Shown here one piece after another: positions 45,321 to 58,700 of a DNA stretch of 64,000 nucleotides; the stretch's first letter is position 1; every line of letters starts with the position of its first letter. The stretch covers positions 18,855,330 through 18,919,329 of the forward strand of contig CM072154.1 of assembly GCA_036850595.1 (NCBI GenBank), in the 5' to 3' direction. Made by a program: the position numbers and the translations under genes. Below the pieces are notes generated by a model, which saw nothing but the letters and a program-made list of their open reading frames with translations, was not told the origin of the DNA and made no database searches. Source of the stretch: Rhyacichthys aspro (Eukaryota; Chordata; Actinopteri; Gobiiformes; Rhyacichthyidae).

Positions 45321-48300
45321 TATCCAGGACAGTCATTGACAAATATTCCATCATGTGTGCAAATAAATGAAATCAAATATAGTGCAAGATCCATCATTTT
45401 GTACCTTCTGAGTTGTACACAGGTGAAGCATGATGTTCAAGACACAGGCTTAAGTTTGAAGAAGAGGGTGACAAGTCCAGTCAGATCTAGGAACTGTCAG
45501 AAAAAAATAAAAACAAAAAAATAGGTTTATTTGAAGTTGGTATATATATATTTACCAACGTATATATAATGCATATTCTACACTCATGAGGCATGCAGCA
45601 TCTGGATACAATAATAATGTGTCGCCACACGTTTCATTATAAGACACTTGCATGCGTTTACTCTGACTGTATTGCAATCATTATATATGTTTCATGTGTA
45701 TCTGTGGAGTCTCATTGTGTTAGTAAAAAGATAAAGATAGTTGGGGTTAGTAGGTAACACATTAAAACATCACTGTCCCCCAAATCTTATTTTATTCTGG
45801 AGCAGGGTCAAACTTTTGTGTTGACCCAGTCCATGTAAATAAATCTTGTAGGTGTGTTTGTGGAGAGAATCATGCTCTAATTTAATAATCAGTTTAACCT
45901 ATGCTAAAGCTAATATAAACAAGTAATGTTTTAATGCTGCTGTTAATAAAAGACATAAAGATGAGAAAAAAAACTGTGGTGACAACAGAACACATTAAAT
46001 TAAATTAATTAAGTTTTTGTCAGTATATCTAAGCCACTTGTCATTCTAAGATTGAATATTGTTCATTTGTGTTTCACAGTGGGTTCTTAGAGTTTCTCTG
46101 TGGTGAATGTGTGTCCAGTCCTTTATATTCATTATGGTAATTATGCACGGCAGCAGAGATGAGCCCTGCGTGCTGCGTGTCCACTGAGCTGGCATCACAA
46201 GAAGGCCACGGCCCCTCACAGCGGTCCGTTTTTACATGCTCCGTGTGGTCGGCATGAGCCCCTGAGACAAATACTCGTCCAGTTCTGTCTCAGCGGCGTG
46301 TGCAGTTGTGAATATAGCGATCAGGCCCAGAAGCTGTAAGCGTAAAGCATCTCTCCATCTCTGCACATGAAGACAAACAGGGACGCATTATCAGGCAGGA
46401 GGATAGACCCCCACATTCAATCTTCAACTATAAATAACCCCCCACCAGCACCTCATTGACATTCATGAGGCGAAACAGCAGCTCAGAAGAAGAACAGGAG
46501 CTCTGTTTGCCATCTTACTCTTCTCATTTGTTTAATCAAACACAGGCAACGAGGATTTATCACACTTTGTCACTCTCCGAGACTCGGCTCTGAACCGACT
46601 GGACCACACCACATGCAACTCCCCCTCTGTACTAAATGGGATTTCAGACATTTTCAAACATTTTCCACAGAAAGCAGAATGTTTTATGTAAAGGCAAACA
46701 AGCTGACAGCATTTGAATTTATGAATGAAATGCTGCTAAAATGACTGCTGTATACTTTTAAAAATGTACAATACAGCTTCTGTGTGTAATCCTAAAAATA
46801 AAAAAAAGTAAAGTTTTAAATACAAAAAGTAATAATACAAATACAAATGTTATTATTACAATTACTTTATTTGAGACATGACAATGATCCAGACAGACAA
46901 AAAGAATCGGTCTAATAATATCACCAAAGAACCTTTGAAAAGGCATTTAAATGAACATCTCATTTTTTGCAAAGATGAATAGCTTCAGAGTCTAGATGTG
47001 AAGATCAAACGTGATGTTGCGTTTGTGTTGCAACAGGAATATTGCATCAGATCTGTAAATGGAGCTGCTGTGTTCAGTGATGCACTTAATGTGGAAGTCC
47101 CACCTGCAGCGTTTTACCACACACTTACAGACGTTCACTGATATTTGCTGTTTTATGCTTATGATGAATGATACAACAAAGACTCTTTTGTCTGATGATT
47201 GTGATTTAATAGCCACATTTCTACTGACAAATATGGAGCTGGTTGGGTTAGTGGTTTGAGTAAATCCTGAAGAGACTTGTGTTTCTAGTTGACTGTTGCA
47301 GGAGAGTGACATCAGTGGCCACAACAAGTGAGGCTTTTATGTGAGATATTAAACAGATTGTAAGTGAAGTTTTAAAAAGAAGTTGCTTTGCATTTAAATT
47401 GAATAATGAAAAATTGAAGAGCCTAGTGGCCAAGGCACATACTGTTTTTGATTTATTCTCAGCTTTTTCTGTGAGAGGTGCTACATATTTGGGACTCAGT
47501 GATATTTCAAGTTGTGTTTGTGTTTTGAGTTTCAATTTGTTTGGTTTCATCTTTTAGTAATGTGTAGTTCAGTTGGGACAACAGTCGATGGGATACTGAG
47601 GTGCTCGGTGGGATTTTTTTTGGCACATAATACACACTCTTTCTGTTCAGTTCAGGTTTTTTTTTTTTTTTCAATCTTTATTAATCATCTGCCACAGACT
47701 GATTGATTATACTGTCTCAATGGCAGTCGGGAATAAGGAGACCTCAGACTTCCACTGGCTGCACTCTGTTGTTCAAAAATGAATGGTCCGTGCTGTTCGG
47801 GATACACTGATCTGATAAAGAGGGCATCAGGTGCTGACCCAACCATACCACTCCAGCGTAAGCGTGCCTTTTGACATGTTTGCAGTAGAGGACATAAGAA
47901 ATACAATATTTTCCGCGTTAATTAAGCATAAGGAATGTATAATCTCCTCCAAGTTCACAGAGAACAACCTTTGTCCAAAGGCAGAGATCCACTGTTATCA
48001 AAGTCACATTGCACTCAGTGATACAGAGATATGTGATTTATTTATGAGAGTCTCAACACTTTTACTTTGTCTCGAGTCACAAGGCCTGTGTATCCAAAAA
48101 AGGTAAATCTCAGAGAAGTTTTAAGTTTGGAACAGTCATTAACCACTGGATCATGGCAAGTAAAATGTGCTACGTGCAAAGCTAGTGACATAAGCTTCGA
48201 TATAGAAAATAAATGCCAAGTTTCTGTTTCTTTTATATTTATGCCATGAATTGGCGTCGTTTGAATCCCATTTGAACTTTCTGACAAACCTTTCCAGCAC

Positions 48301-49174
48301 AAGATTAAAGAGCAGGCTACAATCTCCCGCTTTCACACACTCACCGTTTAACATTCCAACAATCATTCACTTCAAAAGAGGCTTTAATGACGTTTTATTA
48401 TCTGAAAAAGAAGCGGCAATATTTCCACCACAAAAAAAATCTAAGTTGTGTTGCTATGGAAACTGTGAATATCAGTGTGTCTGTCTCAGAGGCAGAGGCT
48501 GAAATACCATCCCGCAGACACATCTTATCACACTCCTGGCTTGTTAAAACTTTTGTGCTTGATATCCATTTTTTTCTTACTTCAAATCAATGAGCTTGAC
48601 ATTTCTTTTTGCCCAAAGTGTAAAAAAAAAGCACCTTTTTTGAAAAACCATCTGGTCAAGTTCAGAAATTGCATGAAGCCTATTATTGTTCCTGTTTCCC
48701 GCTTTGACAACATGGAGTTAAATGGTAAAGACAGGGTACAAGTGCAGTAGTATTCAGGGCTCTGATTTGCAACACACTTTAAAGAAATTGTTGTTGTGTT
48801 TCTGACTCCTGAGGCACTGATGATTGTAATAACAGCTTCTGAAAAACAAAAATAACTACTGTAACATGGCAATCATAGCGCAGAAACACACGGTCGCCTA
48901 CTCGATGTAAAAATAAAAATGTTTAAAAACTTTTCACATAGTTTGAGAAGATGCTTTGACAAGATCATGTTTAAGTTTTTACAAAATATACACTGCCATG
49001 TCACCACAAGATACTGAATTATCAAGTTTTTTACAACATATTATAGCTGCAGTTTCTGTCAACACTGATTCAATGAGGGGCCAATCTGTGCATTGTTAGC
49101 ATTAGTCTGAATCAGAATAACCCTCTTTTAATGCGAGCATGTGATGGTCCAAATGTCTGTGTCCCACACGCTTC
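45321..49174. other. Intergenic; one candidate conserved patch
   Basis: No supported gene. Sequence at about 46120-46480 is less AT-rich and looks more constrained. A T-tract lies at 47657-47671. Remaining open frames on both strands are short and unrelated to known families. Confidence 0.5.
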
Positions 49175-49358
49175 ACGGCTCAAATAGACGGTGCAGCAAC
49201 AGGCCGATACATTAAAATGACCGTACTGTCTCAGAAGACATGTTTTTTTCTTCCAAACTTGTTGCTTGGATAGTCTCCACTTGTAAACAAATGGCGTCTG
49301 TGAATATAACGCCGCTGTTGTAACAAAACAGAGTCTCTAGGGTTCTGCACTCTTTACT
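49175..49358 (+). repeat. Unclassified dispersed repeat, copy 2
   Basis: Diverged second copy of the element at 42773-42919 in the same orientation, slightly longer because of an insertion around 49220-49260. The family is unknown to me. Confidence 0.6.
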
Positions 49359-49576
49359 GGATAAAAGTTATGCAGATATTTTTTTTCATAGATTACTGCT
49401 TTGAAAATTAATGCATCACATTTATATACAACATAATTTTACTAACATATGCATGTGACACTAACAATAACCAATACCAACAATAATAACCATAACAACC
49501 ACAAACAAAATGTTACTGGAACACCTCACATCAATTGTAGGTAGGTGGATAATTAAATTTACTTGATTTTGGGTTT

Positions 49577-49708
49577 GTTTTTTTTTGTTTTTTTAACCTT
49601 TATTTGGTATAGGCTGAGAGCGAAGGAGAATGTGCAAATGGACCCAAGTCAGAACCGAACCGGGGTCGCACGAGCATGTGGTGTGCATTTTACCAGGTGA
49701 GCTGCCCC
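49577..49708 (-). mobile_element. tRNA-derived SINE, reverse orientation
   Basis: Read on the minus strand it begins ggggcagctcacctggtaaa (A-box region), has gaccccggttcggttctgac around the B box, and ends with a tail of aaataaaggttaaaaaaac type. The head matches the SINE at 37476-37611 (ggggca...ctcacctggta), so the window holds two copies of one family in opposite orientations. Confidence 0.65.
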
Positions 49709-52700
49709 AAAACAAGCCTATTTTGAATGCCACACAAAAAAACCCCACTTTGTTCAATTTCATGCATCATGTCACAAAATATTTTTCTTTTCCATGTTTA
49801 CGAGTACATGTCAGTTACAATCAGATGGACAATGAAACGTAATCATACTGTCATTAAAAAGGCATATTTTGAACACTGCACAAAATATCCTTCAATAAAA
49901 GACAAGAAGAAAGAATTGAAAGCAAAAAACCTGCCCCTAAAAATAAATAACCAATGGCTTAAAAGGCAGAGCATGTGTTAATATTGAAAATGCATTCATT
50001 CATTAATATTTATTTACTCTCACTGTGTTATTTGTAGCATGTAGTACCGTCAGCAAAGGAGCCTTAAAGGATTAATGCCTTCAATGTTGATCTAATGTAA
50101 TACTATAATTACTCTTCCCACTTCTCATATATAAAAGAGACATTGTTTTTATTGCTGTATTTATATCACTTGCTTTAACAATAGTACTGCTGGTTTATCA
50201 GCGTGGTATAAACACAATTTGAAGCTTGCTGACCTCAACAGAATTAGCTTTGAGTGTGTGACTTACTACTGAAATATCTTATCAAAGTCTGACAGACGAT
50301 GCTAATTGTTTACAGTCAGATGTAGATACTTCCAGCCCACACTTCTCTGTCAGAGTCGTTGGCTTCACGCCTGCATGAATCACTCTGAATTTCTGAATTT
50401 CTATCGACTCGATTAATCTGTTTGGTGGATCGATGCCACTTTGAGAACACAAAGCCTGACCCCGAGACCCAAGAAAGCCACTGCATATTATTGTTATTAA
50501 CCCGAGTTTACCCCAGAGAAGATCACATCTCCGCTGAGCTATTGTGTTTCCGGCTAACTCTCTCTAACCTGAAACACGATCATGGCAACGATGAGCTGTG
50601 AAATTTGCGACCTGTGAATCTCGGCTCATGAAAAATTAAGAGGGAGTTGGTATTGACCCGTGTTGCATGTGACCTCAGAACATAAAGAAATCACCATCAT
50701 ATCCAAGTATGATTAATTACAGCTGTTATACTTTGGCTTTTATTTCCTCTTGAGGCCTAATAATTTAATAATACAGGGTCACGGACATGTTTGCCTGATG
50801 TTGGTACAATCAACAATACAGTTTTTAATTTTGTCAAATAATCAACTAGAAATTAAGCTCTGACAATATATACTGATCATATATAAGACATTTAAATAAT
50901 GTAATGTGGTAAAAGAAAAAAGTGTTTAAAAAGCATTTTATTTATCAAAACACAGGAACGTTTCTAAAACTTTTATTGCCTAAACCAATTCAGCTCAAAT
51001 ATGAGAATACAAAGTTCAGTCTGTAATGGCAAAGTCACTGATTGTGTCCCTTCAGTTTTTCTGCAATTTTTCAGCTGTTTTGACTTTTATGAAATCTGCC
51101 TTCTGTCTGCTTTAACAGCGGGGTCCATGACAAATCCATTCAATCAACATAAGGCATTAGCAGAGGTTGAGACGGGTCTGTGAACAAACATTGCTATTAC
51201 ACCTAAGACATGATTAATAGATGAAAATGATTGAAGGTATTTCTGGTTCTCGGTTTCTTTTTTGCCCTGATTTTCCTAGAAACCAAGGTCAGAATTGCCG
51301 TTAGAGATCTGCGTCTCCTCTTTTCATGCGTCTGTATTTCTGTCAGCTCTTTGAGAACGGGTGACTAACCACAAAGAAGGATCGACAAGCCTCAGCCTCA
51401 AGCTGAGTGAAAGATGTGATTTATCCCTGTTATTAACCTGTGCCGTTTCCCTCCACGCTTATTCAAATTCTCCACTTAATCCACCTCACACTGTATTTTC
51501 ATCAATGAGCTTTTGCGTTTGGATCTATATACCAGGATAAAGATTTGCTGTTTACACAAAAGAGGCATTTACAGTCGGTGGCACCTGATAGTGTTGAGCG
51601 TGAATAGATATAAATCTCATGTCAAAAGCCGCATGACGCATTTGCTCATAAAATGCACCTGTGCTTCCGAACATACATGAATACATGAATACATGGAAAT
51701 GTGCTGTATTTGAGTAGAAACTGCAGCGCACATTAAAGCCAAGCATCACACACTTTGTTGTTCACAGGAAAAACAGCTTTGTTCGAATTGAATTTCCTCT
51801 GTTTAGATTTTCAAAACAAGAGAAAGTGACTGTTGGAGAAAAGCGAAAAGCAGCAGGTGTTTTCTGAAGATACTCACTGATACTTAATGTGTGTACGTGA
51901 CTATCAATAATTCAATATCAATAAAATGTACATCAGTTCTACAAGAATGAACCAAGGCATGTGTGACTGTAATGTTGCCTTATAGGACCAGTGTAGTGTG
52001 ACACAAGCCAGACTAACATACATAAACTTATGTTATATATTATATAAGCTGGTGATGCTAACAGCTAGTGATGGACCACTGGATTTCATAAAGCACTAGA
52101 CGTAGAGGGTCTGACACGTTGTTGAGCTAACCCATGTCTTTGATAAAAGGATTTTCATTAAGGCTCTTTAAATGCTATGCTTTTACAGTGAGAGTCATCA
52201 CACTTAAATGCTTATGTTGTGGAAAATGTTTGTATTCTAACCCACATCAGGAAATATTACTGCAGAAACTATTCTTGTTAAATATGTGAATGCATCATGA
52301 AACAGCTCAACAAAACTTGAACAAAAGTACTGAACAAAATAGAACAAGTATGTCCTTAAGCTTACTGCAGTGTATGTACTTTTTATTTGCAGCCACCCGA
52401 GAAACCAGTGTTTTTACAATGTTTTGGCTTCAGACAAGAGTAGCTTTTAGAGAGACAGGTTAAAAGAATCATAAATCTGGCGGTGAAACAAGTGCTGGTA
52501 TAAATAGTTGTTTTATGCTGTTGTAGGTCTAACGGCTCCATTTCTCATCCGGCTCTTGGCAGCTGAGGCATGTTCTTAGTGACTGTAACAGCCAGAAAAA
52601 TCCATTGCAGGCATGACCTGAAAGCCAAAGCAGCCATTCAGTGGCCCTTTAAAGATGTGGGAGAAATTCACTGGCTTTAGGGCTTTATTATTTGAGTTTA

Positions 52701-55700
52701 ACCTCTCATAGCTCAAGCTTAATTCCTCATACACTTTCCCACAGATTTACACCAGTCTATGGAGGATAAGACAATGAGGCCAATTTCATGTGTCAGATTA
52801 TCTTAGTTATGAGCCCTTTCCCGTTTATGCTCGTATTTGTGATGCACTCAGACAGACGTGTGCTTGTATCCTTGAACAAAACAGGATTTTTTTTTTTGTC
52901 GTTAAACTATTAACCTCAGAATGGTTCAATACATGCTCTCAAAGTCATTTTCATGCTTGTCTGACAAGGACACACTGCAACAGGTTAACCACTCTGTAAC
53001 AGGGCACACTACCACATGATGGAAAACATATCAATCTCAAATCAACACAATTTTGCACAGATCTTAGATTTGCAAGCTGAAATTCTCTCTTTTGCATTCA
53101 AAGAGTTGCCTGAAGAGTCCTGTGGTGGGTGTAAATCCTGAAAGGTTACATAGTGTTGCTCTAAATCTGTCCTAACCATTGTCTGTCACAGAGTAGGACA
53201 AGGAGAGGTGAGTAGAGACAAATTACTTAGACAGCCTTCATTACCTGTTGTTTAACAATAGTTAAAAGATCCACCAGCAACACAATAACCAGCACATTGG
53301 ACCTTTGGACATGTTCCAGAGATGAAAGCATTCAATTCTAGTGTTGTATGAAACCTCCTGTTTGCTTCATGTCATGAGTTAAACCTACAGTTTGTCGGCA
53401 GCTGTGAGAAAACTAAAGTGTCCTGATCTATCCTGATTTATTTTGATTTTTTCTGATTTGAATGACTGAATTTCTTAAATCTGGTTTACTGGCTTGTCCC
53501 AATTCCTGAAATCAGCATATAATAGTTATGCAGCAGCCATATTCGTTTGGAAAGTAAATTGGGTCTTAAATCATTCTCTATGCAGCTAAAGACACAGACC
53601 AGTTGTAGCATTTCATCCAAAAACAGACGTGCTTTATGCAGTGCTTAATTTCTGTGATTGTTGATTTGTTGTATTTCAATCCATTGTTCCCCAGAAAGTC
53701 TGGTCCAGTCCACACAGACCTGACTATTTCTTCATGTAGAAAAGAAAAAGAATTAAGATGGCCAGTCATTCTAAGAAAACACAGTTTTACTTGGGCTTTT
53801 TGGGCTGTTTGTGTTTTGAAAGTACAAAGGGATTTCTAAAACACTAATTACCCACTGTCCACTGGGTCCGCTGTGTGGAAGCGCGGACCACACAAGTCAC
53901 CTCAGGATTTCGACCCACTATTATGCCCTTATATGGTCACAGAAAACAGTGGAGAAAAACAAAAGTGGGAGAAGACTGCCACAAAGGAAACATGTCCTTG
54001 ACACAGTTTTATTTATAAATGATGCCATCTCTCATTGGAAACGTTTCAAAGATTTACTGTATACATGCAGTTTAAAGTTAGACACGGGTGGCAGGAGAGG
54101 TCTCGCCCTTTATTTTTTCACTAGCGGCAGGGAAACTGGGTAATTGCCATGCAGTTATTTTAATGTTAAAGCCTGAGGATACACCTGGACGCCTGAGATG
54201 GAGTCCCCTGAGTGGACATTCACAGCAGGGGCACTTTCTAAACAGTATAGACTCATCATAAATGCACAGTAAGCAGTCCTGCATTTCCACCACACGCTTC
54301 AGAGCCATTATGGGGTTTTATGCTTTAAATATTAAGCTTTGAAAAGAAGCTGTGAGTCAAGGCTCTGAACTGTTTTCATGTTTTACTGTCTGTGTGGTTT
54401 CAGGCTTTTAAAAACTACTTGACCAAAAACATAACTGGTTCAATATTCAATATAGAAGTGGTGGCCAGTGTTTATTGATGGAAACAAATAATATCCCTCT
54501 CAGACAAGTGTGCTAATCACATTTCTGACCTATGTGTGAGTATTCAGTAAAAATACTAATTGATTCCTGAGTCATGTTTTGGTTTACTGGACAAAAAGTT
54601 GAGCAAAAAAAATAAAATAAAATAAAAAGTAGACATATAAAAGTCAGACACAAATAAGCTTGTCCCTATAAAACTTCTGAACTCTGTGTTGCCCTGAGCG
54701 AGGATAAACTCAGGACTTTCTTGCTGTGAGGCAAAAACCTGCAGAATTCCTCTGTATCTAAAAGTGTTTGAAAAACCTCTGAAGTGTCTAGAAGTTAAGT
54801 AAAAAAACCTTTTTAAGGCAATGTACTCCAAATCGTTACAGCCTCTGCATATGTGTTAACATGTGTTCACTGATTTTGATTTTAACTTTATAACAACCTT
54901 GTTAAAATAGACTCTCTCAGTTAATGACTTTTTGGAAGCTAATGAAAGCCAAAAATAGCTTTCTTGATCATCGCCAGTGAGAAAATATACACAGTGTATC
55001 TGGCTCTACTTTATGGCACACTCCCAGCTGCATAGCAATGAAGACGTGTTGCAGGATAGATCTTGCCAGGACTGAAACTGCTTTTTGCAGATTGGCATAA
55101 ATTTTCAATAATGCCCAGCTATCTCTGTCTGTCTCATAAGAAAAAAACAAAACTAAAAACAAAACATCACATGGTTATCACGTCTTAAAGAAGGATGCTG
55201 AAACAAATCCACCAGAAAACAAGACAATATCAGTTTTTATATCAATCATTTACTAATTCTATATCCAATCTACTTTTTTAATGTGAACTGGAGTTTGAGC
55301 TGTGCTTTGACAGGCTCGGTGCATTTGCTGAAGCGGGCTAATTGACTTGCCGCAACTAATTAATTCAAAGGTTGCAAGGTTGTGATAACAGTGTAATGAG
55401 AGGAGGGAGTGTCAACACCAGTTGATAATAGCCCTCCTAAATATAGATGAGATGGTGTTTGACAGCTTTTCTACAGGGAGCTGAGGCCAGATGTAAAAGC
55501 AGATGGTGAACAATGAGCAGAGGTCTTTACTGTAAGGTACAACAGGTTACTGCATAACCTACATTCACATGTATTTTCATTTTTTTATTTTTAAGTTTAA
55601 CAGGCATAAAGCAACAAAATGCAGTTTAGGATCTAACCAGAAGTAAAAAAGCAGCGAGTACAAATCGTATACAGTATATGCACAGGATATGGTCTGACAT

Positions 55701-58700
55701 GACCATTGACATAAAGTACAAGAGTATGTACTGTAGGCTGTGTATAATAGACCATTATGGAAGTGGATTTTAAAATTGTGCAGTAACTATATAGAATTAA
55801 AAGCAAATATCTGTGATTAAATAGAGATCCATATGCACAGTAAGAAAAAAATCAAATTAAATGGACTGTAAGAAACAGTGCAGAAGTGATATGCTCACCT
55901 ACATCAATGTGTTTGACAATGATAATTAACTAGTTATCAAAGAGGAATGTAATAAAGTCAATTTACTGATACTTTCTATTTAATCGAGCCCCCAACCTTC
56001 TGGTTATTGTACAAGCTGCTCACACCTCTCTCACCAACGCACAAGGACGATAGAATGCATATAAATACTGAGCCTAATGATGAAAAAAGAAACGGCGTCC
56101 TTTCTTTTTAAAACAGTAATGTTGCCAAGTGATTTTGCGTATATTTTTTGAGAGAAATAAAGTGAAATGAAACGATAGAAGACCTGCTTCAGTTCCTCAC
56201 GTTGCCGTCTGGGTCACCTTTGTGCCAAGTCACCAGACTGTGTGAGTTAAGGTCAGATCTCAAACAGAGCTGCGCACACTTCACATCTTGTTAGATTTTT
56301 ATAGATTGCGTCTTTTGTATCGTAGGTGGGTCATCATTTGGAGTGTATGCAAGCTTTAGGAATGAAGCCCCAGGTGACATGAATTAGCAGGGTTAGAGCG
56401 GGGATGATAGTGGTCTAAGATGGATGGGAGGATCTATTTCAAACTTTAAATATGAGACCAGGTGTGTACCGGGCATAGATCATCGATTGGCCCACTGTGG
56501 ACAGCTCCGTGGCCCACCGCAGTTTCTTAATGACTGACATCTGGCTAGACCTGTGTGCAGCGAGAAACAAACAACACTGGCTAAAATCACATGGAAAATG
56601 AATGCAGCAGGTGAGCTCATAAAATTCTGTGTGGAAAAAACGAGCAGAAGCAGCTTATAGTCAACATCACAACACCACTTCTGGGCTTGTGGCATCACTG
56701 AAGGACCACAGTAAGGCTTTAGCCACAGCGGAGTGTGGTCCAAATCTAGTGCTTTGGGGCAAATTGTATGTGGCACAGACCTCATGATGCTGATGTTCCC
56801 ATTTGGACTCAAGAAGCTGGATAATTCACAGTTTCACTGGCCTAAAATGCTTTGAAAAGCAGGTGGCACCATGTTCACTGCCATGAGCCCAACAGTGTTT
56901 TATGGCACATATTGTTGTCTTGTTTTGTTTCATGCTAATTCTATCATTGCAAGGAGGTTTATTTTTATTTTACCTTGAAGTATCTCGTTATTACTTTCAA
57001 ATGATCAAAAACATTTCTTCAAAAAACATATCTGTGGGTGTGGGTGGCTGAGACTTTCCTGAAATAACACCTCTATGTGTGGACTACACCCACATGTTAT
57101 AATCAAAACTGTCGCCTCGCAGTTTCGCTCATCTCTGTGTCACTATTCTCACCTGAAGTGTAAGATATTTCAGCCTTAAGAGACAGACAATTAATGCATT
57201 AAATGATAGGGCTTTTTTATTTATTAAAGGCTAAACTTTAGGTGTTTAAACCCCAGCAGGAGAGATGTTGTGTGATGGATGAAAGAAGAAAAGCAGAGTA
57301 GATATTTTGGCAAGTCTTTCCCGGAGCCTAGACACTGGTGGTGATGGGCGGAGGAGGGCTACGGCACGAGCTGAACAACTGAAGGGGCAGAGAGGGCTGT
57401 TTCAAAGGCCGGCTGGTCGAAGGCAGGTGGAGAACTCAGTGGTGGACACAAAGGGGAGGAGTCTTCCAGGCTGAATTTACACTTCAGTTTCATGACCTCT
57501 ACTGAAGATCAAGACGATTTTGCTGAACATCCAAAAATTACAGGTTTAGTCTGAAAAAACAAGTATAGGTTGAAAGCCATTGCTTAAATGAGAGCCACCA
57601 AAACAGTCTTCTCTGCAGTCAAAGCTGGAATCAATGCGTGTTAATAGGGACAATTGGGGTCTATTCTGTTGACCACACCGGGAGCCCAGGCTAACTGGTT
57701 AGTCAATGTGTTACCAAGAAAACCACTGTCTCACTTTCAACTGAAACAAAACTTCAGCTACACAAACCAATGGCAAACAAGCCTTTTTGAAAACCTGCTG
57801 TCCTCTCTTTTCAGAAACAAACCACTGTTGAATCACTCTGTGCCCTTAAAGCAAAAAATAAATAAATAAAAAACACAAGTGACGGTGAAAAGCTCGAGAG
57901 GCATCTTAGCTTAATCATGTTTCCCTGAGCTTAAACATATTTTCTAATTATGTCCTGTCCCCTTTGGCTGACGGAAGTGTTTTGTGAGCAATAAAGTTGT
58001 GACATTTTAAAATGAGGGGAGGCCCACAATTAAATCTTACAGTAGGATTACCGCGTCTCGTTCATGACCCTAATGCGAACACTGCCAGAGAACACTGTGT
58101 TCACCAATAATTACACTCTTAATTCCACTCTCGAATGATTGTATTTCCTTTCTTTGGTGCATCTGCAAATGTCACATGAGAATGAGGATTATTTCTTTTA
58201 GGAAAGTGCCAGGTCATTGCTGTTTTAACCCAGTTAAACCCAATGTGCAATTGTTTTCTCAAGAGGTGACAGGAGAACCTGTTGTGAAACTGGTCCAGTG
58301 GGTGGAATTAGATCAGGAAGTCATCTTGCTATAAAAGAGATAAATTATAGCATATTATTTAAACAATATAACCTGCCCTTGAGCTTTTGTCACATTAGGT
58401 TAGGGTAAAACTCAAAATTAAGCAGCCATAGAGGTCACCACTTAGCTGACAGAAAAGAATGACCAACACTAGCTGGGTTTAAGTAGGCTGTGCTTGATTG
58501 GAGATAGAGACCAGGTGAGTCTTGTTGTCAGCTCCCAGGAGACTCAATAATAGAAGGGAACACAAAAGACAAGAGAACTAGTGTCACAGCCACAGACATG
58601 ACATGGGACTTTAATTATGACAGACATGGTTTCCTAATTCAGTTGCATTGGTTACTATTGAAAATAGAGGTGTTAGGTTAGAGTTGATGAAGACTGTTAA

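Noticed and set aside
45038..45370. 110-codon + strand open frame
   Set aside because: It runs through a common degraded teleost repeat. No start context or domain.
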